This document shows, one piece after another, positions 9,156 through 19,769 of a stretch of 64,000 bases of DNA. This DNA comes from Hygrophila difformis (taxonomy: Eukaryota > Streptophyta > Magnoliopsida > Lamiales > Acanthaceae), in NCBI GenBank assembly GCA_030278955.1, contig JAOANR010000008.1:41151301-41215300 (forward strand), in the 5' to 3' direction. Both the position numbers and the translations under genes were made by a program. The notes under the pieces were generated by a model. The model was not told the origin of the DNA. It worked only from the letters and a program-made list of their open reading frames with translations, and did not search any database. The stretch's first letter is position 1. Each line of letters begins with the position of its first letter.

Positions 9156-11624
9156 TGAAACTTTTAACGAGTTTCATTAACACGAGTAATTTTCTGAAAT
9201 CTCAAGTGTGGATTTATTAAATGAAAAGAGTTATGATGTAGGGAAGGGGTTTAAGGATATGTTATAATTCCCGTTTTATTACTCATGTGGGGTGTTTTAA
9301 TCTCAAACGGCGCTGTGGTCCTTCCCGCCATGAAACTTTTGACAAATATCACGGTGCAACCGGGATTGACCTTCAATCTGTCACCCTGAAAGTCCCTGGT
9401 ATCTGTGCCATGATACTTCTCATAATTTCATGTCACGAAAGCACCTGCCATGAAGCTTTTGAACATCTTTCCACTGTATGAGTATTTTCCCAAAATGTTG
9501 TGTTTTTATTTACTCGTGTCAAGAAACTGTGCTCCCGAAAGCGCACGGAGTAAAAAATTGCAGTAATTTATAGTAAGTACCGGATCGTTCACTGGAGGAT
9601 GTGCGATGGAAGCAGGGCCCACGTCGTTTACTAAGATTTTCCACTCGGTTACTCGTTTCAAGTTTTGCAAGGTTTTCTAACAACTACTTGACATAAATTA
9701 AACCAGATCATGAAAGCAGTAAAAATTATTCTACAAAGTATGGTAAACTAGATCGAAGAAAGCAATTACATCTATACTACGAAAGCAATATAAAAATTAT
9801 GCTACACTATGTAGAAAGCAGGTTTAAATATGACAAAAGGGACAGGGAGGAAATAATAAAGATTGGACAAGATTCAGATGAAACACAATTAAACTTCCAT
9901 TTTTTTACACAGATCTTAGCTTGGGATAATCCTTTAGTTAGCTAACTCTCATGCTTTCTACACCATGTTCCCTTTAACAGACAGGTACTTATGGTGAGAA
10001 TTTACATGCTCTTACGACCTCAATTTCTAAGATACCACAGACTCACAACTGCCCTCACATGGCCATGCTAAGGCGTATCATTCATCTGTGGTGGATAAGC
10101 AACACCTAACATATCATTAGTTGACATGCCAAGTACTCCTATCATTCCTCCATGTCACACCCAAAGTTTCAAATCACGCCCCAAACCATTCCATAACTCT
10201 CAAACCTTTTAACAGATGGACAGCCCCTAATTCTTCCGAGTGACCTCTATGAAAGCATTTAAAAGGAAAGCAGTAACAAAGCTGTAAAGAAAGCATTTAA
10301 ATCTATCACTCGGAAGCATTAAAAACGTCTCTTTCCGTTAGTATAAAAGAGCCCCTGGTCTTGGTGATCAGATGCAGATCAAGAACCCCCGAGATATCAA
10401 TAAGCCACAGGGCTTACAACATCTGGGTAGTTATGAGATACAAACTAAATGAAACAGATCCATAAATGAACCTATTCCGGATGTACTCACTCAAGACTCA
10501 ATTCTAGACTTTGGCAGAAGAAGATAGTAGTCGAAGGAATACTCGACCTTACCTTAGAAATTCACCAAGGCCTATATGTTGTTCCTCCAGTATTATTTAT
10601 CACATCTCATCTACACCCAAGTGGATATTGACTTAATGCGATATCTAATATCAGATTTCCAACACACAGCAATTTTGAGAAACCAATTGATATCTGAAAA
10701 TCATTCCCTAGACAGGTACTAAACTCTCAATTAAAACACAGATCCTTTCAGTCTAGATGAGACCTAATCGCTGACTCTGCTTCTAAGCTCTCAAAATCAA
10801 CCCCCAGTAGAATGTGAATTAGTCATAACTGTTAAATTTATCCCTTACTCAGATCCGGATTTTATAAAGGAATCTTTGTTGGAAATTTATTATGCAGCAT
10901 CTGATTTAAATCAAGACTTCTGTGTCCAAGGGGAAAGATCCCCAAAATAGCAATAAGACCAGAACATCTACATAATAGTATCATGCATACCAGTATGTGA
11001 AAAGGAAAATAAAACACCCCAAAATATATGGTGGGGTTAGACAGAATGCGATACACAAAGATGGATTAGCCTGAGATGAGAAGAAATTGGCTAAAAGGGT
11101 GCCAGAGATAATTGAGGTTTTCCGGACTGCAAACATCTGCTGTCCGGTTCCCAATTTTCCCAGATGACTGATTTTTAGACAAAAAGAATTCCAAACAATG
11201 GTGACCGCCGTCATTTAGTTTTCTTTTGTCTGTGAGTGGAAGAAAAACCCACATATTTCTTGTTGTAATATGTCTTAACTGATGTTGGTCGACATCAGTT
11301 AATACTATTGCAACTTGAATTCAGGTTGAGAAATTAAGATAAGGAAAATTAAAACTGTATCTGATTAGGAATTGGCTGAGTGACTAATCGAAACTCTTAG
11401 TGAAGAGAACGCTCGCCGAAGCTTCCACCAACCACTAACCAGATCATGCAAAATAACAGATAATGATTGACACATAGAAGACGGGTTAGTCGATATCCCT
11501 GTGAAGGGACCTTTCACCAACATTAATCTATGCGTTTCTCATTATCCGTTCATACACACAATGAAAGAGAAAAACATAAAAGTAAGAAAATATTTTTGGA
11601 GTTTTCAAAATAAGAGGATAGTTC

Positions 11625-12095
11625 AATTCGAATTGTTGGAGTAATTCGAAATGAGAATGCATGAAGGATGAAGTATTGCTTTACCCAATTGATCATTGCT
11701 AGAAATTGGAGCATCATCTAATTCGAATTATTGACCAATTCGAATTAATTCGAATTGGACAACTCGAATTGGCGAAGTCCTTTTCTTGCTCAAATTGACT
11801 AAGGCATTTACCTCAAGGGGAAGGTGAATTCGAATTGTCCAGCAATTCGAATTAATTCGAATTGGACAATTCGAATTGGTAAGAGATGAAGCAATAAACC
11901 AAGGCATGAATGGGTGGTATGCAATACAATGTGGTTTCTCATGCCAATTCGAATTGTGTGAACCAATTCGAATTAATTCGAATTAGAGAATCCGAATTGG
12001 TTGGAAACCACATGAAGAAATTTTTGGTTGTGCAATTCGAATTTCTTAGGCAATTCGAGATAATTCGAATTGCCTCAATTCGAATTACACATTTT
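11625..12095. repeat. AATTCGAATT palindrome clusters, Athila 3' LTR, cluster set 1
   Basis: About five units. Each typically has an outer AATTCGAATT half-site, a short spacer, a central double palindrome (AATTCGAATTAATTCGAATT), another spacer and another half-site. In the unit near 11826-11877 the spacers are also complementary (GTCC / GGAC), which makes a larger nested inverted repeat. The same array is at 39323-39790 in the other LTR. Confidence 0.85.
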
Positions 12096-13023
12096 CGAAC
12101 AATAACAATTTTTGTTCTCACAAGTATGGGTTAGGTGTACACTGTGCGGTTAATGATGGGTTTAGATTTACCAAATCTCGCATCTCACATCAATGTCACT
12201 TCACAGCCACCCTAGTGAGGTTTTCAAGAAATAAACAAACACATGTCCAGTGGGTATTGGCGAGATTCAAACCCCATTTCTACAAACAAAGGATTTAAAG
12301 ATCAAAGAACCTAAAACATCTAGTTATCTAAGAACTACATGAATAAACTAAGAACACTCAAGTTATCTAAGGCAGCATAAAATAAAAATCAAGGCAGGAA
12401 AATAAGGCATAAAGGTAAATTCGAACAAACCTAAAAACGTCTAAAACCTAAGAACACATATTTGAAGCTCTAAGGCACAAAATCAAGCCAAAAACCCACC
12501 AAACATGCATTTATTAGGTTTGAATGTCAACTAGGACATAATAAATGTAACCTAGTTGAAACAAACAAACACTCTAAGCATTTATTTCTAAAGAAAGCAT
12601 TAAAGAGTGCCAAAACACATGAATAACACCATTTCTGGAAATTTTTCTTGTATTGACACTTTGAAAGCAAAATAAAGAACCAAAAACCATCATTAGCTTG
12701 AAGGTAGGGTTTATTCTAACTAGAAAGCATGTAAAAATCTGGAAATGGCTACTCTAAGGGTTACACAAACTGCTTCTACACTATACTAAGATCAAAGCAT
12801 GTAAAAACTATACTACTTGCAAGGAAAATAAACTAAACTACACTAAACTACCTACCTAACCCTTAAGGGGTGTGGAACCTCCTGCTGTTCTTTTTGTCCC
12901 AGCTGCTTTTTGGTTAAATTCCTTCTTCTCTTTGCTCTGTTGTGAAAGGTCTGCTTTTATAGACAATTTTCGAACCCTAGGCCCACCAATGTTGTGCTCA
13001 TGCTCCACAGCTTCAATGAGTGA

Positions 13024-13422
13024 AGTTCGAATTATCTCAATCAATTCGAATTAATTCGAATTGTGAGACCTCTTCCTTGAGCTGGAAATGTGGCCTTTAG
13101 TTATCAATTCGAATTGTTGTGAAGAATTCGAATTGGTCTTTTCTCGAATTGGATGAGGGTTTATGCTTGGCCTCTTTGCATCTGTTGGCAATTCGAATTG
13201 TTTGTGCCAGTTCGAATTAATTTGAATTGGACAATTCGAATTGCATCTTCTTCTTGCCTTTGGGTTTCTTCTCTCTTCATTCCCTAATTCGAATTATTCA
13301 AGCTAATTCGAATTAGCTCTTCTGCATCCCTTCCCAACACTTAACAAATTTTTCTTCTTCTCCTCAGCAATTCGAATTACAAGAGCAATTCGAATTAATT
13401 CGAATTGCGTAATTCGAATTGG
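13024..13422. repeat. AATTCGAATT palindrome clusters, Athila 3' LTR, cluster set 2
   Basis: About five more units with the same design, some decayed (for example AATTTGAATT near 13220). It lies toward the U3 end of the LTR. The partner array is at 40724-41120. Confidence 0.85.
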
Positions 13423-13754
13423 GCTTCAACACTTAGCCAAAATTCAGTTGTGGGATTTTCGATCTTTTCCCCATCTTTTTGGATTTTTGTGGGCTATATT
13501 ATTCTTTTGCCCATCTTTTCATTCCTTTTTCTTTTCTTTTTCCTTTTTTCATGTTTTTGGATTTTTCTAACACAAATACAATTTAAAATTGCATATTTTG
13601 TGTCTTTTTATTACCGGCTCGATGTTTTTACAAACTAGCATTAATCTGTTAAATTCAACTGCTTTCTTATTACAATAAGATGGAAACACGATCAAAATGT
13701 CCGTCTCAGACACGGAAATGGATTGAAAATAATGGTCAATTTTGGCCATTATCA

Positions 13755-15372
13755 ACATCCTCACATTTAATACTGATCGTCCCCGAGCAGTCAGAGTCAG
13801 TGCTCCTAGGAGCTTGGACTCTGCATATTCAATCCATTTGCGTGGCCTCAGAAATTTCATTCTTCTTACATTGGGATAAGACAATCAAAATTACAAGTAT
13901 TAAACTCTCTTGGTTGCAGTGTTTAATGGAATGATACTTCTCACTTGCATGAACACACAAACCCATCATTATTGTTAATTCTTCTTGAATAGGTGTTTAG
14001 AAAAATTCATTGGCTTACTCCTTGAATTCAAGCATGACATGATCATTGATTAATAGAAACAGAGCCTCACATATAGTAGAATCGGAAAGTTCACTCACTC
14101 TCAAGATTAGCTTTTATCATCAACGCTCAAAATCCAATTCAATTAAATTCTCCCATAAGCTTGCAACTGGACCAACTCGCCACCGGCTCATTTCCTCAAA
14201 TCGAGATCCCGAGGTCTTATTCAAGGTTATAACGGGGCATACGGTTGTAACATTTGGTAGGAAAGGAAAATATTGGGCTAAAAAGTGGCACGACACCATT
14301 CCATCATAACTTGGCATTTTTTTTTTAGAATTTACGATCATCGTTATTCCTTTCTTTTGTTTTTTCTTTCATTTTCTATTGCATGACATTAGACTTTGTC
14401 TAATTTGCTTTGTCATTTGCAATTTATTCTTGTTGAATGGATCTCAACGATTTTTTTTTTGAATCGGTTTATAGCATACCGATTGATACATATTTGATGA
14501 TCAAAAATTACAATGCCTTGATGGGATGGCTCATGTACACTTGGGTTTGATTTTCTTGGTCTTTTTGTAAGGCTGGGAATAATATAGTGGTTTCAAAGAA
14601 AAATTAGGCTTAAAGGCTCAAGTTGGTTAATCCTAAAGGGAAAATGTTTTTGGGTTTGGAATTCAAATGAAAGCCAAAATTTTGGGTTTTCTAAGTGCCT
14701 CGATCATATGCTCGATTTCGGGAATATGGCATGGTCTTGAATCGGTCCCAATTGCAAGTTCTAGTGTCCTTTAATCGAATTGATTTTCACACAACAAGGA
14801 ATAGAATGAGTAAAAGTGACTCATGGATCAGATCTCACAAGGTACGGTTTGATCATGTCATACATTTATTCTCAAATTTAGCCTTTGAAAATTCTTACAA
14901 CTTATTCAATCAAATTCTCAACATGAAGATTTGTTTTTCTTTCAAGTGATCATATCATTGGATTTTTATAGCTCAAAACTTCGAGAATTCATGTCATGCA
15001 TATTTTTAATTGTTTTATCCCAATTTAATAATCTGAAAATTTCATCATCAGCCTAAATTCAACATGTGAATTTAGGTAACAGATTTATGCTTGTTTTATG
15101 CCGGTTTGTTTAATTGAAAGCAGTAAAAAGACACTGTGAACATGCAAGCATGTCACAGCTTGTTTTTGGCGTGACAGTCACTTATTCATCTTGGACTGCC
15201 ACACATCTTTTTCAAATAATAGAGAACTCAAGACGAAATTCTCTTTTGGAAAGCAGTAAATGTACATCAGTTACAATAGATTTCCATGGTGAGGATTGAA
15301 AGTGCACTGAATGAATGGAAAATCTAATGCATGATGTCTACAATAGAGCTCGCACGAATGTGATTACTTAGC
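13755..15372 (-). other. Athila B non-coding region between ORF3 and the 3' LTR
   Basis: About 1.6 kb. The first bases (13755-13768) are the polypurine-like edge, GTGAGGATGT in element sense, abutting the LTR start TGATAATGG. The rest is AT-rich with poly-T runs near 14320 and 14450 and only short frames without recognisable domains. Confidence 0.6.
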
Positions 15373-18300
15373 TTAGTCCTTCTTCTCCGTGGGCTGTGTG
15401 GAGGATCCGGTGGCATCTCTTGGAGGTGATGGAAACTTGCTGAGGATGGTCTTCATCATTTCGTGTTGATTGATATACAGCATCTCGAACATTTTCCTAT
15501 TCTTCTCGTCAGCCTCCAATCTTTCCTGATATTGCCTCGCCTCCCGCTCAGCTTGTCTTTTCTCTCGTTCAGCCTGCCTTTCCTCGCGCTCGTTCTCTTT
15601 CTTTCTGAATTCTTCTTCTCTTGCGAGCATCATCAGTCTGAACTCTTCCTCCTTTTGAAATTGCTTTTCTTGATTCGAAACAATGACGTCAGCGAGAGTC
15701 TTAACACTCTGTACCATTGATTCTCCCATTCGGCTCACAATCTCAATTGTCTGAGAATCAGCTGGAAATTGTGAGACATTTTGGCTTCTGTGAGAGGGTC
15801 TGACAGGATGTGCTCTTGATTGGCTCGGGGCGGAAGCATCAGTTGCAGGATGACTGGGAGTGGGAGCAGGTTCTGTTGGCGTGACTGCAGCTTCTTCTGT
15901 TGAAGGTACCGCTTCAGTACGGTCCTTCTTCTTGCGTCCTTTGCGTCCGGCTGTTGGTGTCCTAGGAGTGCATCTGGATTGAGCGTCTGATTCTTCCGGC
16001 AAAATGTATGTAACTGGTTTAGTTATCCTTGTCTTTGGGACTGGGATCGGCCGGCTCATATCAATAAGATCGCTCTCTGCAAAAACTGTTAGATCTACTC
16101 CTTGGGCCTCACAAATTCTCCTGATGAGGTTGGGATAGCATAAAGCAGCAGCTCTGGTGCCTGTGACTTTTGTTGTCATGACATGAAAAATCTGCTCCCC
16201 CACGTTGATCTTCAGTCCATGCCAAATCTTGGCAAAACCCTTCAACATTCGACCAGATGTTTCATGTGCGTGAGGGTTTGGCCTAATCTTCGACATGTAG
16301 AAGTCATAGGAGGGTTGAAACTCCAGCTTCAGGTGCTTTGCTTTGAAGGGGATTTCACCAGTGTAGCTCTCAGCAGTAAGGGACCTAGTGATGTTGTCGT
16401 GATATTGCCTGTCAGCTGCCCTGCTTGCTCCCTTCTCGAAATGCTCAGATGTCGGAATTTCTGACCTCCAGTTGGGTGTGCCAAGGAAGTTGTTCAAGTA
16501 TTCTCCAGAGATGTTTACGTCAACTCCTCGCACCCAACTTGTCTTTCGTGTGGCATTGATGTTGCAGTAGAATTCCCGAACCAATTTTGCTATCCCGGGT
16601 TCAGCGTGATGCTTAAGGAACTCAGTCCATCCGTGGTTTTCTTTTAGCCTGAGTAGCATTGGATGATCTATCAGTTCTGGACTGAATCCTTTATCAGGGA
16701 CGAATACTCCAGCCAATGCCATGTATCGTCCCGCATTCTGCTCATTCCCGTTGAACCTCCTCATTATATCAGCATCATCCCTAATGCGGAATTTTCTGAA
16801 CTTCTTAGTGGATACACCCAGTCTGCCCCTTGAAGTTGAGTTGGCCCAATAATCAGCCGATCGCACTGATCCGGTTGATTCTTGGGTTCCTTCAGTTCCT
16901 GCTTGTTCTCCATCAGAGTCAGAATTCTCCCTTGGTTGTTCCCTCTGTTCAGTTTGCTCGTGCTGTTCTGATTCAACCTGTGTACTCGGTTGTGGCTCTT
17001 CCTCAGTTTGTCCCAACTCAGTCTCTTCACCTCGTTGAGTTGCTCCCTGCTCGTGCAAATTACAAGGGTCTTCGGGGAATACGGAGTCTAGGAAATCCTC
17101 GTGAAGATAAGGATCAACTACATGTTGATATTCCTCTTGTGATGCCTCGACTTCCCTCCTGATGGTCAAATCTTCGAATTCCTCCCCCATATCATCTTCT
17201 TGTTCCACAGGAATATTGAGATCGTATTGGAGTATTTGCTGAAACGACTTGTCCTTAAAATAGTTTTCTATGGTTTCCAAGTCAGTTCGCTTGTCACCAC
17301 TACTGCTTTCAGTTCTCGCTGTTTCTTGCACTGTGGGTTGCGGTTGAGTAGTGGCTGCCGCCAGAGTTTGTGCTGCTATTTCATTCAAATCACTCGCAAG
17401 CTTGGCTAACTTCTTCTTTGACTCTTCAAGTCTTTCATTGCTCTCGTGCACCATTTCCTCTATTTCCTCTGTAGGCTTCATTCCCTCCATTGCTTTCTCG
17501 ACATCCGCCCTTGTGTTATTTTTGCGAGCAGTGAATTCCTTCACTTTTTCTTGCTTGTCCTTGGCCCATTCGGCTGGCTCAGCCTTCACCTTGAAAGGAA
17601 TAATGTCGGTTTCGCGGATTATCTGACAATCATCGTCCCCGACCTCGACCTGTATTTCGGTGTCAGCTTTCTTCTTCTTCTCTAGCTCAGCCTGCAATTT
17701 TTCAGCAGCTTTTCTATTCTCCTCTTCCTTTCGGGCTTTTCTAATGTTTTCCTCCATTTCTGCCTTCCTGGCATCTTCTTCTGCTTTCTTGGCCTCCTCT
17801 TCAGCTTCCTTGGCCATTTGTTCTTTCCAAAGTCGATTTTTCTCGGCCCTTGCAGCTTCCATTTTCTGCTTCCACTCCTCCGTCTCTTTTGCCATTTCGA
17901 TCTCAGCCTCCTCCTTCTCCCTTCTTGCTCTTTCAGCTTGTCGGGCCTCGTACTCGACTTTCCTCTGTGCCTCAATCCTATCCATCTCAGCTTCCTCTTG
18001 AGCTATCCTTGCTGCTTCTGCATCGGCTTGCACTTGGGCCTTACGCTGTTGTTCTTTCTTGGATAACTCAATGGCTTGCTTCTTGCCTTTGTCCTTCGGC
18101 TTGGAAGGTTCATCATGAAATTTGGGCACAGGGGGAATGATTCTTGGCTGACTCGGAGGTTCTTGGATTTTGACCTGAGGCTCAGCAGACTTTTCAGACT
18201 TTTCTTTATCTGCCAACCTTATCAGTTTTCTCTTCTTCTTGGGTGGCTCTGGTTTGGATTCAGTCTGAGAGGGTTCAGATTCGGCAGGCTCATATTGCTC

Positions 18301-18699
18301 GGAGGTCGGATCAACATAATCGTCAATGATTTGTTCTTCATCCTCAACACTCAATCCAAGTTCCGGTCCTTTGATCTTCAGAAATTTTTGGATGAATTCA
18401 GGCTCAGACATGGCTATGAGTTGCGCAGTCCATTTTAGTGTGAAATATCTGCCTAGGACACCTTGAAATCCCGTGTTATACTGCAAACGAGGTCGGTGTT
18501 CTTGACAGTGCCTTAGACCTTCTGCATCCATTTCACGTAACAGGTCGAGGAACTTCTTTTTCATCTCCGTGTACAAGGTGTCCATGATGTCCGCCTCTTT
18601 TTCCTTTAGATGTCCTAGGTCTCGGACTGGTGGAATGTTGAGAAACTCCAAACACTTGTTTTTGCCCATGACTGAGACCTGTTTCCTCTTGTGTCCCAT
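15373..18699 (-). CDS. Athila B ORF3 ('env-like' position), coiled-coil protein with transposon-protein domain
   Basis: An uninterrupted 1108-residue frame downstream of pol, where Athila elements carry ORF3. In order: a 130-residue N-terminal part; an acidic Ser/Pro/Glu stretch; a basic SV40-type nuclear signal PPKKKRKLIR (about 152-161); a long Lys/Glu/Ala-rich coiled coil (about 205-360); acidic low-complexity sequence; a globular part (about 640-875) with FVPDKGFSPE, SWVRGVDVN and ICEAQGVDL; a basic linker; and a second coiled coil (about 1005-1075). The globular part resembles the plant 'putative transposon protein' family and the antisense gene of Tekay A and C. I see no signal peptide or membrane segment, so an envelope role is not supported. 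It stays open although B is otherwise damaged. Confidence 0.8.
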   Translation of the reverse strand: MGHKRKQVSVMGKNKCLEFLNIPPVRDLGHLKEKEADIMDTLYTEMKKKFLDLLREMDAEGLRHCQEHRPRLQYNTGFQGVLGRYFTLKWTAQLIAMSEPEFIQKFLKIKGPELGLSVEDEEQIIDDYVDPTSEQYEPAESEPSQTESKPEPPKKKRKLIRLADKEKSEKSAEPQVKIQEPPSQPRIIPPVPKFHDEPSKPKDKGKKQAIELSKKEQQRKAQVQADAEAARIAQEEAEMDRIEAQRKVEYEARQAERARREKEEAEIEMAKETEEWKQKMEAARAEKNRLWKEQMAKEAEEEAKKAEEDARKAEMEENIRKARKEEENRKAAEKLQAELEKKKKADTEIQVEVGDDDCQIIRETDIIPFKVKAEPAEWAKDKQEKVKEFTARKNNTRADVEKAMEGMKPTEEIEEMVHESNERLEESKKKLAKLASDLNEIAAQTLAAATTQPQPTVQETARTESSSGDKRTDLETIENYFKDKSFQQILQYDLNIPVEQEDDMGEEFEDLTIRREVEASQEEYQHVVDPYLHEDFLDSVFPEDPCNLHEQGATQRGEETELGQTEEEPQPSTQVESEQHEQTEQREQPRENSDSDGEQAGTEGTQESTGSVRSADYWANSTSRGRLGVSTKKFRKFRIRDDADIMRRFNGNEQNAGRYMALAGVFVPDKGFSPELIDHPMLLRLKENHGWTEFLKHHAEPGIAKLVREFYCNINATRKTSWVRGVDVNISGEYLNNFLGTPNWRSEIPTSEHFEKGASRAADRQYHDNITRSLTAESYTGEIPFKAKHLKLEFQPSYDFYMSKIRPNPHAHETSGRMLKGFAKIWHGLKINVGEQIFHVMTTKVTGTRAAALCYPNLIRRICEAQGVDLTVFAESDLIDMSRPIPVPKTRITKPVTYILPEESDAQSRCTPRTPTAGRKGRKKKDRTEAVPSTEEAAVTPTEPAPTPSHPATDASAPSQSRAHPVRPSHRSQNVSQFPADSQTIEIVSRMGESMVQSVKTLADVIVSNQEKQFQKEEEFRLMMLAREEEFRKKENEREERQAEREKRQAEREARQYQERLEADEKNRKMFEMLYINQHEMMKTILSKFPSPPRDATGSSTQPTEKKD

Positions 18700-18705
18700 T
18701 CTGTC

Positions 18706-19197
18706 CTATGATCTATTTCGAATCATCGCGATGCATTCGGCTCTCATCAGCTCGAAATTGGGCATCCCCTTCATTGTAGTCTCTCGGGGCTCAACTGCCG
18801 GAATCCTTTGTGGTAAGAAGACTGGCATAATCTCCACATTTCCCGGAGGTATTACTACTCCCGGTCTTAGTACAGACTTCCTGATGTCCTTTTCCCATTT
18901 TCCCCATGCAATCATGTATTCCCCCCACAGTTTCCTGACTGCTTTTGTTTTCTCAATAATCGAATCCAGCATTGGAGTGTGGTGGGCTTGTCCGTAGTTC
19001 AGTACCGCCTGGAGAGAGTCCCGGAAGTTGAATGTCATTTCAGTATGACGCTCTTTTGCACGCAATGTCATCCATAGCTGCTCCTCCGGTCCGCAAAGGG
19101 TCCCATTGTCGAATAGTTCCTTCTTGTACGTAAATGGAAAGGTCTCCGGCATGGAGAGTACACCAGTTGACGCAACTAAGTGTGGTGAAGGCGTCAT
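18706..19197 (-). pseudogene. Open frame directly upstream of Athila ORF3 (probable ORF3 5' part)
   Basis: A 163-residue frame whose stop is seven bases before the ORF3 ATG. It contains an ordered, Trp-containing sequence (KLWGEYMIAWGKWEKDI) with no family I recognise. A third piece (19643-19404, about 79 residues) lies further upstream in another frame. The close spacing suggests that one longer protein was split by small indels, or that the pieces are joined by splicing or read-through. Independent small genes are less likely. Confidence 0.45.
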
Positions 19198-19403
19198 GGG
19201 GCATAATGCATTTTTACTTCCCTTGTAATGGGTGGTTGGATGAGGATTGGATCAAAGGCGGATGCTCTTCTATCCCCGAAGTGAATCTCAAGCATTCTGT
19301 TCCAATAAGCTTTCTGTCGTTTCATTCTCCAAACCATCCGCTCATAGTGAACCTTAGGGTCGTCAAACCGTTGATCGAACCTTGCTTCATCAAATTCCTG
19401 ATT

Positions 19404-19643
19404 CTAGAAGTTCCATACATGTTGGCAAAAGTCTCTTTCGAGGCCCATCGCTCTATCATTTCTTTCTTCCTCTGGAATCGCATTCCACCAATGGTCCTTC
19501 ATTTCGAACCTCCATTCAATCTGGTGGTCCATATTCAAGTTATGCTCATTCCTTATGGCCACCCTATTTTCCTCTGCCTCTTTCTTCAGCCTCTCAATTT
19601 CCAAGAAGGCACGATCCGGAGTTGTCTTTGGAAGACCCATCAA
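19404..19643 (-). pseudogene. Short Athila frame upstream of ORF3
   Basis: A 79-residue frame rich in Glu/Arg/Trp (RAFLEIERLKKEAEENRVA), probably helical. It lies between the internal polypurine-like site at 19729 and the 163-residue frame. It is probably the start of the ORF3 coding region before frameshifts. No domain recognised. Confidence 0.35.
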
Positions 19644-19728
19644 GGAATCTATAATGAGTTGATCCCTGGAGAAGAAAAGAGTTGGACTATTTTTAACAAA
19701 TTTTTGATAAGTGGATCCGAGTTGAAAG

Positions 19729-19767
19729 TCAACATCCTCACATTTTGAGCTAAGCTCTAAATGTGAG
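19729..19767 (-). other. Internal polypurine-like site 1 with inverted repeat (Athila B)
   Basis: The plus-strand motif TCAACATCCTCACATTT (19729-19745) equals the 17 bp across the 3' LTR/internal edge at 13752-13768. It overlaps an inverted repeat with 15-bp arms (19737-19751 and 19753-19767, one mismatch, 1-nt centre). It lies just upstream of the ORF3 coding pieces in element sense. Confidence 0.65.
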
Positions 19768-19769
19768 TT

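Larger units (their letters stand above)
9156..13754 (-). repeat. Athila B 3' LTR
   Basis: 4.6-kb LTR, in element sense TGATAATGGCC...AAAGTTTCA. It matches 36869-41452 with scattered substitutions and a few short indels (for example about 18 bp present near 11030 and absent near 38742). It contains no convincing frame; the small open frames in both copies are chance. Its central part carries the AATTCGAATT palindrome clusters. Confidence 0.93.

Noticed and set aside
11625..13422. AATTCGAATT arrays as heat-shock elements, as in the ONSEN retrotransposon
   Set aside because: Heat-shock elements need GAA and TTC blocks spaced by two bases. Here TTCGAA has no gap and GAATTAATTC has four, so the spacing is wrong.
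17682..18001. Lys/Glu-rich coiled coil as a cellular myosin- or caldesmon-like gene
   Set aside because: It lies within the single 1108-codon frame at the ORF3 position of Athila B, between pol and the 3' LTR, and ends with the transposon-protein part.
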